A DNA stretch of 45,056 nucleotides. It comes from Ichthyosporea sp. XGB-2017a (lineage: Eukaryota > Opisthokonta > Ichthyosporea). Under the pieces are notes generated by a model. That model searched no databases. It was not told the DNA's origin and worked only from the letters and a program-made list of their open reading frames with translations. Below, in pieces: positions 1-10,483 of the stretch (positions are counted from its first letter, which is position 1; every line of letters begins with the position of its first letter). The stretch covers positions 1 through 45,056 of the forward strand of contig PDIM01010330.1 in assembly GCA_002811675.1 (NCBI GenBank), in the 5' to 3' direction. The translations under genes and the position numbers were made by a program.

Positions 1-45
<45 letters not shown>

Positions 46-341
46 GGAGGAAAAAAAAAATCGCACTTTTTCTTTGGATTTTTTATTTTTATTTTTATTC
101 CTCTTCTTTTTTTTTCAAGTAATTATTTCTCGCAAAGGATCAAGATTTTGAGATTGTTGAATTGGGGAAGGAAATAAAGTGTGCAGGGATCGCTCTTTAT
201 TGTGAGTTGTGGACAGTTGATATCAAGTTTAAATCACACTTGTGGAGGGGAGGGTGGAGGACTAGAGACACTAAATAGAAAAAAAAAGGGCCGGAGTTTT
301 GTTTTTACTTGAGCTATTTATCTCAGATACCTTTTTGCATT
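1..341. promoter_or_regulatory. 5' flank of the DAG kinase gene with poly(A) tract
   Basis: Non-coding stretch before the first start codon. It opens with a run of 44 A, a short CGGAGG break and ten more A, then AT-rich sequence with T tracts. Similar A/T tracts occur in other promoters of this window. I see no TATA box that I would defend, and no RNA gene. Confidence 0.4.
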
Positions 342-3300
342 ATGAGTGACAATGTTGAGCAGATTTCTAAGCTCTTCCAGGCACGATTTAAGGCAAAGTT
401 GCAGACTTTGCCCACGGGGAAGAGTGCAAATTGCTTCTCAGGTAGGTGAAAGAAAAGAAAAAAGAAACAGTTATTGAATAGTGTGTTAGATGAACATTCA
501 AAATCCATTCTGTGTGCTATTTCAATTAACTCGTTGTGTGCTTATTGGGGTAATAATGGGGCGGATATTGGGGTGTTTATAGGAAAGGAAGCTGTAGAGT
601 GGCTGATTCTGAAGGGTACTGTTCCGCGTGTATTAGCGATGAAAGCTGGGGCTTACATGAAAGAAACTGGCATCATTCGTGAAGTATATGGGAAATCTAA
701 AAAGTTTACCCCGGATTCAAAGCATATGTATATGTTCTCCGAGTTTGCTGATGGATCTGCGGACTTTATGGTAATGAAAATGAATGATATGAGCTTCTCT
801 TCGAAGGAATTGGAGGAAGTAGCGGCCCTTGACGACAGCTTATCCCCGCATGAGTTTGTAGAAACGCAAAACGTGGAGCACATGTCTATGTGTGAGGGAT
901 GTGGTGAATTATCTTCTTCGACCATGTATGAGTGTAAGGGCTGCAGGGCGCGCGCCCATGAAGGATGCTTGGAAAGTATTGATCCAAAGTGTAGTCATTA
1001 TTATTCAAGAATGAGCGTGTCCACTGCTGATTCTGCGGTTGATAGCGATGATATTAATTCTGACTCTGAGGAAACTAGTGGGGAGCGGGTGTCATCATTT
1101 GTTTACCAGCCACCGGAGGGAGAGGCATCTTCAGAACTGAAATTCGAAGCGGAATCAAAACCTGCTGTGGTTTTTGTAAATGGAAAATCGGGTGGACAAA
1201 CTGGCAAAAAGTATTTGGAAAAATTTAAAAGCAAGCTTCACCCATTGCAAGTATACGATCTCACTGAAGAAGGGCCATACAATGGCCTCATGGAATTTAA
1301 ATCCGTTCCAAATCATTTTGTTGTTGCCTGTGGAGGTGATGGGACTGTTGGTTGGATATTGCAGACCATTGACAAGATTGATTATGAAGGAAATCCACCG
1401 CCAGTTGCTGTTGTTCCACTCGGGACGGGAAATGATCTTTCGCGTGTTCTGGGATGGGGAAGTACGCCACCAACCGGATCTTTAACTAAACGCCTAGAGA
1501 CCATATCGAAATCGGAAATTGCGTTAATGGACAGATGGAATATCCATATTATTGAAAATTCTGCCTTGTCTATAGATAATTCCTCGAAGAGTTTTGCTAT
1601 GAACAATTATATGAGCATTGGTGTAGATGCCAAAATCGCTCTTATGTTCCACGAAAAGAGAGAACAGGATCCTACACATTTCAAAAGCCAAGCAATGAAC
1701 AAGTTTTGGTACGTCAAATTTTCTGCACAAGCTCTGTTTACGAAAAAGGAAAAATTTAAACAAAACGTGAAAATATATGTTGATGGAAAAGAGATTAAAA
1801 TTCCTTCTGAAGTGGAAGCAGTTATTATTCAAAATATACCAAGTTATGCTTCGGGAGCAAACATATGGGGAGGAATGAAAGAGGATGGATTTCGCTACCA
1901 GTCTTTTGGTGACAAACATTTTGAAGTTGTTGGGATAAAAGGCTTGTCTCATATGGGGAGAATACAAGTTCACCTAGCATCGGGGATTCGGCTGGCGCAG
2001 GGGGCTAGTGCGAAAATTATGATATTGCCGGAAAGTGGTATGCCAATGCAAGTAGACGGCGAGCCTTGGCTACAAAAATCAGCGCTGATTGAAGTATCTC
2101 ATCTTAATCAGGCGCATATGATTATAAATTCTACTGCTTCTGGAATGGGAATGGTCGTCCCTGGCCGCTATTTGGTAGATGATTTATTCAATTTTACGGA
2201 CGAAGAAATTGGGGAACTGACGCTGGAATTTGTAAGGGGAGTGAAACGCCATGAACGAAAAAAGGCGGGCATTAGGACATTTAAAGAGGTGTTTATCGGA
2301 GCGGAAGCAGTGGACTGGCTGATGTTCCGATTGAAAACGGAGGATAGAATATGTGCTGTCAAGGTGGGGCAAAAGCTTATGGACACTGGGTTATTTGTGG
2401 AAGTGAAAAAGAAAAAAGTACTATTTCAAGATGCTAATATATATTATAGATTTCGATTGTATGATGAGCGCAAGCTTTCGAATCCATTTGGCAGCAAAAA
2501 GACTCGGACTGAATCACCCCAATCCAGTAGTCGCCGTGCTTTTTTAGCAGCACAGGAAGAGGTGGAATTTGTGAATGAGGACGGCATTATTAAACGCGAT
2601 GGAAAGTCCCGTCCACGCGCAAGTAACGTCCTTGTTAACAAACTAACTGAAGCAGAGGCGAAAGATATTTTAATAACTGCGGCAGAAAGGCATCCGGCTG
2701 TCTTCCAACTTATTGATGAGAAGCTTAGAAAGCGTCATCAGTCTGATGCTTTTAAAGCCATTGACGAACAATTAGAAAACTTTGAAAGTGAATCAATCCA
2801 GACACCGTCCTTTGTTGGTCATTTAAGCATTACACTTATTAGCGGAAGTAACCTTAAAGGTGATGATAATATATCCCCATATGTTTTGTGTCATTGTGAA
2901 CATGAAACTCTGAAAGCAAAAGCTGAAAAGGGTGGCAAAAACCCAGTCTTTGGAGAGCAGTTTCATTTTGTAGTCATGCGCTCTAATAGTTTAATTACAT
3001 TTACTGTAATGGATAAATCCACAGCCGGAAAGCTTGTTGGAAGAAGTGATAAGCTTGTGGGAAAACTGTCCATTCCAATGTCTACATTGCAGCCAGGAAC
3101 TAGAGTTGATCGCTCTTATTCAATTGCGCGCAGAAAGCCAGACAAAAAATTGGACACTGCAGTGTCCACAATCCGACTGGTTATTGAATATTCCTTTATG
3201 AATGGTACATATGATACTGGTGTTTGCTTGGGCCCAGAGCCTTTTGAAATGCCCGGTGACCCTACTGGAGGATTCAAAGGCCTCATAACGTCAGTTAGTG

Positions 3301-4271
3301 AAGCCAACCACAGTTGCTGTCTGTTCGACAATGTTTTTCTAGTGAAAGACAAGTCGCTGCAAGGAATGACATCAAGAGCAAATTCAGAAGAGGACTTGCT
3401 TGATGACGAAGAATCTGTTATGGTCAACTCTATGAATTTGATCTCGGGCTACTTTGAATATTTTACTGTTCCAATGTCAAAGGAACAGGTCGAAGTTTTT
3501 ATTAGGCCTGGTACGACCACTTATGAAGATGAAGAAGGGATCACAAGAGCCTCAGATTGGATATCTATCGGAGTGCACTTAACCACTGAAGGTGGTAGAA
3601 TTACTGCAGAAGTGCCCAAATGGGTGATACACACCCCTGGGCATTATATGGTCCGAATGGTTGTTCTTCATGATCACTCCATGGCCCAGGGATCGATCTT
3701 TGTTGTTGAAAAGGGAACTGGTGCCGTGGTATTTGATGTTGATGGCACTCTTACGGTTGGCGACCAAGAGGTCGTTGCTCAAGCTGTTAAAGATGCTGTG
3801 CATATGACACACGATGTTAAGTTGCGCAGAGGAGCTGTATCGCTTGTAAGAGCATGGGCTGCTAAGGGATATCTACCATTGTATCTCAGTGGCAGGGCGG
3901 GGTCATTTTACAACTTAACCAGAGACTGGCTTATTCGGCACGGGTTTCCTCCAGGAACCATTCACCACACTAAAAATCACATGCCCACGCTCCCTTTATA
4001 TTCCTCGGTAGGTATCTTTAAGCTTAACTATATCAAAGATTTGCGCACGAGAGGCTTGGATGTATCTGTAGCGTATGGGAATACTCTTGTAGACTTTCGC
4101 GTTTACAAAGAGGCCAATATTGCTCATGATAAGATCTTTAGCATTGGCCCCCACGCAGGAAAAATGGAAACTGTGGTTGCGGGTAAGAAAAATTATATGG
4201 CTCACCTTTCGGAAGTATTCACGTACCCGGATGCCCCAATCCCAGCCCCCAATAAGTTTTTAGATTGGTAA
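342..4271 (+). CDS. Multidomain diacylglycerol kinase (DEP-C1-DAGK-DEP-C2-LNS2)
   Basis: Two exons, 342-441 and 583-4271, about 1,262 aa. The 141-bp intron (GTAGGT...TATAG) is placed because it joins CFS to GKEAVEWL and restores a typical DEP core. Order seen: DEP (about 15-85); Cys/His-rich C1-like finger (about 135-170); DAG kinase catalytic domain with GGDGTVGW (near 285) and GTGNDLSR (near 318); accessory domain to about 540; second DEP (about 580-655, VFIGAEAVDWL); C2 (about 780-900); and a C-terminal LNS2 domain (about 1083-1250) with FDVDGTLT. DAG kinases phosphorylate diacylglycerol to phosphatidic acid at membranes. LNS2 domains, known from lipins and PITP/Nir proteins, bind or act on phosphatidic acid. 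The kinase call is firm. What LNS2 does here is inferred. The C1 finger looks shorter than canonical. Confidence 0.9.
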
Positions 4272-4556
4272 ATTATGATTTTCAAAAATCGAAATAGAGA
4301 GGGAAAAGAAGAAAATGAAATCCTCTTCAAAGGTTGTCTTGTATTACTTTTCTTTATAGATAAATAATAATGCAATATCAATCGAATAAATGGGGAGAAT
4401 AAATTGGGCACAATGTAAATAGAATACTGAAGGAGTTGCTTTTGAAAAATAATTACTTATTGAAGTATAAATATGCCCTCTGCATCTTGAAGGATCCTGG
4501 TACCAAGAGAATAAGAACAAAGTGTCCTAAACACTTATTCATCCACCTTAAGGCAC

Positions 4557-5555
4557 TTACAAATTCGGTCTCAAGATTTGAGAGATTTCCTTTACGTCCC
4601 CTCCTCTGTATGCTCCGGGAGCGTGGCTCTTGGCGATACTGTCGCGTCCATAGAGACCCCTGCCGGAACCATCAGAATTGAATCTGTGCTTATGCGATCC
4701 AGTGTATTGCTTATGGTCACATAGGCGATCGTAGACAGAGTTCTTCGATCCCATTGGAGAGCTGGATGATATTTTTGAGGCTTTTGGGGAGTCTGATGGG
4801 GTCAGATTGAGTTTGTCCATGCTATTCTTGGACGAGGACAGCTTTTCTTTTGAAAGGGATAAGCTTCTAGTAGAACCTGAGTGCTTTCCGTTCAAAAAGG
4901 TCCCGCTTCCACTGAGTCCGGGCCTCAAAATTTGGCTGATGTCGTGTACTGCCCCCCCACTGTAAGAGTTTCCTGTTGTGGGTAAATGTCCGGAACCTTT
5001 GGAAATGGAATCACGTCCATGAAGTCCTTTACCGCTTCCATCATCGTTGAATCTATGCTTGTGGCTTCCTGTATACTTTGTGTGATCAGTCATTCTCTCT
5101 ACCACACTATCAACAATGGGTGCTGTTCCGTACAAAACTGGGCCTTCGGTGCTGTTGACCTGTTCAACAATAAAAGTATAAATTTCCGCTTAGATTAGCT
5201 GGAACATATTTCTATTATCTACCTGACTTTCCGTATGGTACACTGTACTTACACTTTGAACGAGCTTAACATAGGCATGCTCATCTGCAAGATCGGGGTG
5301 TTTTTTCATTGAAATCAACTGAAGAGCATCACAAAACTCTTGAAAGTCGATCTTTCTCAGCCCCTTTCTCTTTACCTTTGAGAAGATGATGTCACAATCA
5401 GTCTGGGATACTTTCCTACCAACGATTCCAGTATCTCGACAGAACTTCACAAACTTAGCACCATCCATGGTGGCATTGTTCCACAGAGCTCTATCTTGAG
5501 ATCCAAATGTGCAGAACTCGCCAAACACCTCAAAAAGAGTATCTTCATCAGCCAT
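4557..5555 (-). CDS. TPPP / p25-alpha protein with duplicated C-terminal module
   Basis: Two exons on the minus strand, 5253-5555 and 4557-5159, about 301 aa. Residues 1-101 form an EF-hand-like p25-alpha domain (IIFSKVKRKGLRKIDFQEF). The family's C-terminal signature then appears twice: YTGSHKHRF followed by a Gly-rich GSGxGLxGRD segment, near residues 130 and 253. Each copy ends in ISQILRPxL, with a Ser-rich linker between. TPPP proteins bind and bundle microtubules and in protists are often flagellar. One C-terminal module is usual, so the duplication is a notable variant. Two phase-0 donors lie 30 nt apart: GTAAGT after residue 101, chosen here, and GTAGAT ten codons later. Both give an open frame. 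It converges on the DAG kinase gene, 285 bp away. Confidence 0.88.
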
Positions 5556-6328
5556 CGTATTTGCCTATTTGCTTTAGTCTTCCCCTTTAGATTTGCTATT
5601 AAACTTTCTACTCCTCTATAATGTAATCCTCAAATTCTTTTCTTTTCGAATTTTAGTATTTAAATCTTTATCTTTTTTTTTAATTTTTTTTTCTTCATCG
5701 GTTTAAGTTTCCTTGTACACTCAATATTATAGAACTTTTTTTAATAATGCCACATGGTGAATATCTACCAAAATCTCACCATACGCAACTAATCCATACA
5801 AACCCCAATACAAATTAGGACTCCCTTCCATTATTGCCATTAGCGCGACCCTTCACGAGTGACTGTGTGGTGAGAAATCCACTAAATCAACGGGTTCTCC
5901 CTCCAGGGCTGCGGTCTAGGTTAAGCTGTGCAACAATACTCATTGTATTTGAAAAGAGTATAATTTACTTTAGTTTATAATTTTATATTCGTGGTTACGT
6001 TGCCCCGGCAACTCTAGGTGTCAAAAAAAAGACGAAGTTCTCTAGCTACATAATTATTACCTTGTAACGCTGCAGTAACCAAATGTGTAATGTCTTGACA
6101 ACTATGTACATAGAAGACAACAAAGTATTTTATAACCCTGTATTGCGGACGTCTACGGACACCTGCGGTTTGGCCACTTTCTCCGCCACAGCTGTTAATG
6201 TCTTCCAAAATAAACAACTGGCTTTATTTTCCTTTGCTTGTACGTTTTTCGACCTCGCCCTTCTTTTTACGCACAGCTGCTACATCTATCATTTCCCATT
6301 GAGTGATGATATCGATAGCTGGAGTCAA
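5556..6328. promoter_or_regulatory. Gap between urease stop and TPPP start
   Basis: About 770 bp between two minus-strand genes. It must hold the urease 3' UTR (right part) and the TPPP promoter and 5' UTR (left part). T-rich tracts lie near 5670-5700. Short open frames at 6083-6355 (+) and 6014-6217 (-) resemble no family I know and overlap or abut the urease 3' end, so I do not call them. No tRNA-like arms were found. Confidence 0.35.
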
Positions 6329-9257
6329 TTAGCACATAAAATATCGCCTACCTAAAGGAACCCAATCAACATGTTCGCAGTGCAGCTGTAAACCGTCAGC
6401 TGTAACAACATATGTTTCAGGATCAACATGCACTTTTGGACAGTAGCTTCATAATTAAAAAGGGGCAGTTTCATTCGCAAGAGTTAATTTTAATTCTAGT
6501 CAGCCTGTAAGATAGAAGGGAAGTTACTTACTTGTTTAGCACCATGTCGCTTTTGGTTAAATTTCGGCATTGCCTAACAGGTTCTATTCTTCTTTGGTTA
6601 TTGTACTTTTGAACAATGTTTTTATCCAGCGAAGACTAAATACAAAATAACATATGTTAAAAAAGACATGTATATAAATGTTTAGGCAACATAGGCAAAT
6701 ACAATTACAAAAAACCATATTTACCTGTGATACAAAAGTAATGCACGACGAATAAACTGCTTTGCCCAATGCACCAAACATGGGCCGCATCATCACTGGC
6801 TCTGGAGTGGGAATAGAAGCATTTGCATCCCCCATCTGGGAGTAAGCAATCACCCCACTCTTCAGCACCATCTGAGGCTTCGCGCCGAACATGGATGGCT
6901 TCCATACACACAAGTCAGCAACCTTCCCTACTTCGATAGAGCCAATCAAATGCGACATTCCGTGAGCGATGGCGGGATTAATAGTGTACTTGGAAACATA
7001 TCTTCTCGCGCGGAAGTTATCATGCTTTGTCGAAAAGAAGTCAAACTCGTTTTCCCCCTCAGTCATATATGAGTTGTAGGCATTTTTAAGTTTAGACACT
7101 CCTTGCCGATCTCCTATCCTCTTTTTAATGTTGCTATTACTATTGTTGCTATCGTGCTCTAGATGACCGCGCTGCCTTTTCATCTTATCAGCGGTCTGCC
7201 ACGTTCGTGTAACTACTTCACCGACTCGACCCATTGCTTGAGAGTCGGAAGCGATAATGCTAAGGGCGCCCACGTCGTGAAGAATATCTTCTGCTGCAAT
7301 TGTTTCACCTCTAATTCTCGATTCGGCAAAGGATACATCCTCACCAATATTTTTGTCTAAATGATGACAAACCATAAGCATATCCAAATGCTCATCCAAA
7401 GTATTTCGAGTAAAAGGCCTAGTGGGGTTTGTCGAAGAAGGGATAACGTATTCTTCACCACAGCAACGAATAATATCCGGGGCATGCCCTCCACCAGCTC
7501 CCTCGGAGTGGTATGTATGGATGGTTCTGTTTTTAAATGCAGCAAATGTCCCTTCAACAGAACACGATTCATTTAAGGTATCAGTGTGAATGGTAACTTG
7601 TATATCAGTTTCTTCTGCAATCGCTAAGCAACAATCAATGGCTGCAGGCGTAGTTCCCCAATCTTCGTGCAGTTTCAGTCCAGCTGCCCCAGCATCAATC
7701 ATGTCCGTTAACCCCTCTGGCGAAGAAGTGTTTCCTTTTCCAGTAAATGCAAAATTTATAGGCAAGGAATCAGTTGATTCTATCATCATTCGCACATTGT
7801 TGGCTCCCGCAGTGCACGTAGTAGCACAGGACCCCGTAGTAGGGCCCTGTCCTCCACCAAGAAATGTCGTTACACCAGAAGATATGGCCTCATCGACCTG
7901 TTGAGGGCAGATATAATGGATATGAACATCCAAGCCACCGGCCGTGACAATGTACCCTTCACAAGCAATTGTATCCGTGTTCACCCCAACGATCATGTTT
8001 GGAGTCACTCCATTCATTACATCCGGATTACCCCCTTTTCCTATACCCACAATTTCACCATTCTTCAGCCCAATATCTGCCTTATATATTCCAGTATGAT
8101 CAAGTATAATGCAATTGGTCAACAAGCAATCCAGGGTCTCGCAATCTCGACTTCCCCCGTGTTGGCCCATACCTTCTCTCAGCACTTTGCCACCTCCAAA
8201 TTTGCACTCGTCTCCATAAACGCAAAAATCATACTCAATTTCGATAACAAGGCTCGTATCCCCCAATCTAATCCTATCACCAACAGTTGGCCCGTACATA
8301 CGAAAATACAGTTCCCTTGGAAGCTGAACTCCGGAGCTTAAGAATGAATTGCCCAAGCTTGGATTCTTTTCCTCTCTATGAAGAAACCCTCTCTCTTTAA
8401 CATTTTCCATTATTTCGGTTCTCCTTTGATTTACCTTTGCAAGAGTTACACCCATTGCCAAATTGTTGCCACCTTTGATCACACCATTTCCGGCAATATT
8501 TACAAGCTCAACCACCCTCTGCTGCCCGGGTTCAAACCGTACAGCCGTCCCCGAGGCGATATTCAATCGTTTGCCAATGGCTTTGCTTCTATCAAACTCT
8601 AAATGGCAATTAGCCTCAACGAAATGATAATGACTACCCACCTGTATAGGACGATCATCCTTATTCTGCACCGTAAGCTTCACGCACTCCCTTCCAGAAT
8701 TGATCGCAATTTTTCCTTCACCAGGAAAGAATTCCCCAGGGAGTTCAGGGCTATCTCCAATTTGTTGGTTTGAAGCGCTCTGTGTATGAAATACATCTAA
8801 TGTTGGAACGGGAAGAAAGGAGCCGTGTAAAGCCAATGCGAGATTTCCATCTTCCAAACTCAAAGGATTATGAACTTTAAAACGACGAGTGATGAAACAA
8901 GAGCGAAATAATCAATTAATACGTTGACAATTTTGGTTATACAGAATTCCAGCAGACATTCTCTATGAACTCACCTGTCACCAGTTTAGTTCCGTCTCCA
9001 AACGTTGTTTCAACCTGCACCTCGTTCACAAGGCATTCCACTCCCGGGATAACCTGATTAAAGCCCAACAGTTGCCTTCCCATGTCCATGCATTCCGATA
9101 CTGAGTGACCATCACGTGCAAATTCTATAATCTGGGAAGCTATGAGAGCACATACTTCCGGAGCATTTAACCTCAAGCCCCTTGCTAGCCTTTTCTGGGA
9201 TACAAATCCAAGATTAAGCAGCAACCCTTTCTCCAATTCTCTGGGGCAAAGATTCAT
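6329..9257 (-). CDS. Urease, single-chain eukaryotic type (gamma-beta-alpha)
   Basis: Four exons on the minus strand: 8975-9257, 6725-8874, 6532-6635 and 6329-6446, about 884 aa. The last two were found by matching the urease tail ([38 protein letters not shown]). The final acceptor is inferred from phase. Urease hydrolyses urea to ammonia and carbamate in the cytosol. Gamma (about 1-100), beta and alpha domains are fused in the plant/fungal order. Visible active-site parts are the HxH metal ligands in DVHIHY (near 414), the lysine carbamylated in ureases in LKLHEDWG (near 498) and the flap Cys-His in MVCHHLD (near 597). An Asn/Ser-rich insertion follows the KMKRQRG motif. No accessory genes (UreD/F/G) lie nearby, though the nickel enzyme needs them. 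It is divergent to the bL32m gene. Confidence 0.93.
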
Positions 9258-9323
9258 AACAAACAAAAGAACCAAAAAAAAAAAACAAAAAACAAAAACA
9301 AACTCAACTCACCACACCTCCAC

Positions 9324-9354
9324 CTTCTTCTTCTTCTTCTTCTTCCTCCTCCTC
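9324..9354. repeat. CTT/CCT microsatellite
   Basis: Seven CTT units followed by CCT units, in the urease 5' flank. Confidence 0.85.
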
Positions 9355-9400
9355 GTCAAATCTTAAATCCTCCCCAAAAATGTCGACTTTAACCAAAACA

Positions 9401-9401
<1 letters not shown>

Positions 9402-9460
<59 letters not shown>
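9402..9460. repeat. Poly(A) tract of 59 bases
   Basis: Uninterrupted run of A in the urease/bL32m divergent promoter. The exact length may be affected by sequencing slippage. Confidence 0.85.
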
Positions 9461-9462
<2 letters not shown>

Positions 9463-9848
9463 AAAGGAGAAAGAAGCAAAAAAAGGAGAACAAAACAAAA
9501 ACGTCAAAAGTCAAAACAAAAAACACCGCAAATAATAAACGGCTGAGAGTTGAGACTTTTGGGAGAAATATTTTGGGAGGGAGGGATCAAGCGACAGTGC
9601 AGCTATAAATAACAAGGATTAAGGCATGATGGACCACTCGGTACCTTATGATGATGGTGCTGCAGCTGATCATGGATCCATGGTAGCGTGGTCGTCTAGA
9701 TGGACGCACCTTATGAAACAGGACTGTGACTGTTGTGAGTGTGTGTGTGTGTAACAAGGGAGTGCAGTGGAGTAGATTGACTGACTAGAGGACTGGGGAG
9801 GTGTCTTGTATTCGTGTGTGTGTGATTTATTGAAGCGTGTGGAGAAAA

Positions 9849-10425
9849 ATGGTGTTGCAGAAGGGTTTGTTTGATGTGATTGTAGGGAGGGGAGCTGGAA
9901 GCCTGATGGGTAATATTTTGAGGGCTGGGGAGGAAATGGCTGCAAGAGCAAGTTTTCGTTTGGCTGATTTTGTTAGAGGGGATGGAATGGGTTTTCAGGA
10001 ACAGCAGCTTGAGCTTGCTGGGGTTTCGATGGGGGGTATGCAAGAATCAGGTGTTGAAAAATTCTCGTGGCTTGATGATTGGAAATCCGGTCTTCTTTTA
10101 GCGGTTCCTAAACAAAAAACATCTGCAATGAAAAAGAGAATACGAAATGCTCCAAAGGTGAGTAACTGATTTATATTCATGTGAAGACTGGCAATGCCTT
10201 TTTGTGTATTGGGGATGCTAACAATGTGATGTATTGCGTTTTTGTTTTCAAAATCAATATTAGTTTCTGAGATTAAGAACGGACATAAGCACTTGCCCTC
10301 AATGTGGCTATGCTAAACTCCTAAACATGCTGTGTATGAATTGCTTGAAGAAGACTAGAAGAGAGAAAAAGGATTATGTAAAAAGGAGGGAAGAGGAGAC
10401 AAAATTGATGCAAAGTAAAGAATAA
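9849..10425 (+). CDS. MRPL32: Mitochondrial ribosomal protein bL32m
   Basis: Two exons, 9849-10157 and 10264-10425, about 156 aa, joined in phase 0 (GTGAGT...ATTAG). The mature core starts at AVPKQKTSAMKKRIRNAPK, the VPKxKTS signature of bL32. It is followed in exon 2 by a zinc knot of two Cys pairs (CPQC...CMNC) and a basic tail. About 80 N-terminal residues precede the core and probably form the mitochondrial presequence that is removed on import. The protein is a structural part of the large mitoribosomal subunit. The first exon alone would not reveal the family; the zinc pairs in exon 2 do. The stop codon lies inside an AATAAA hexamer. It converges on WDR60 with only 58 bp between stops. 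Confidence 0.85.
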
Positions 10426-10483
10426 AGTGAAACAACCGTGAGGCTGCTGATGCAGGATCGTCATTTATTTGTTGCCATAAGTT

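Larger units (their letters stand above)
9258..9848. promoter_or_regulatory. Divergent promoter between urease and bL32m genes
   Basis: 590 bp between two start codons that face away from each other. It holds A-rich sequence, a CTT/CCT microsatellite, a 59-base A run, and on the MRPL32 side a GT-rich patch near 9735-9752. Whether transcription factors or only nucleosome exclusion drives the pair cannot be read from sequence. Confidence 0.45.

Noticed and set aside
474-582. Reading through 474-582 as coding in the DAG kinase gene
   Set aside because: No ATG begins this stretch; it is intron by splice-site and DEP-domain matching, and removing it joins the conserved DEP core.
6083-6355. 90-codon plus-strand open frame near the urease 3' end
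   Set aside because: No family resemblance, runs antisense into the last urease exon, and has no matching upstream or downstream exon.
9670-10043. Minus-strand open frames opposite bL32m
   Set aside because: Shadow of the bL32m gene; composition follows the GT-rich repeat and codon bias of the other strand.
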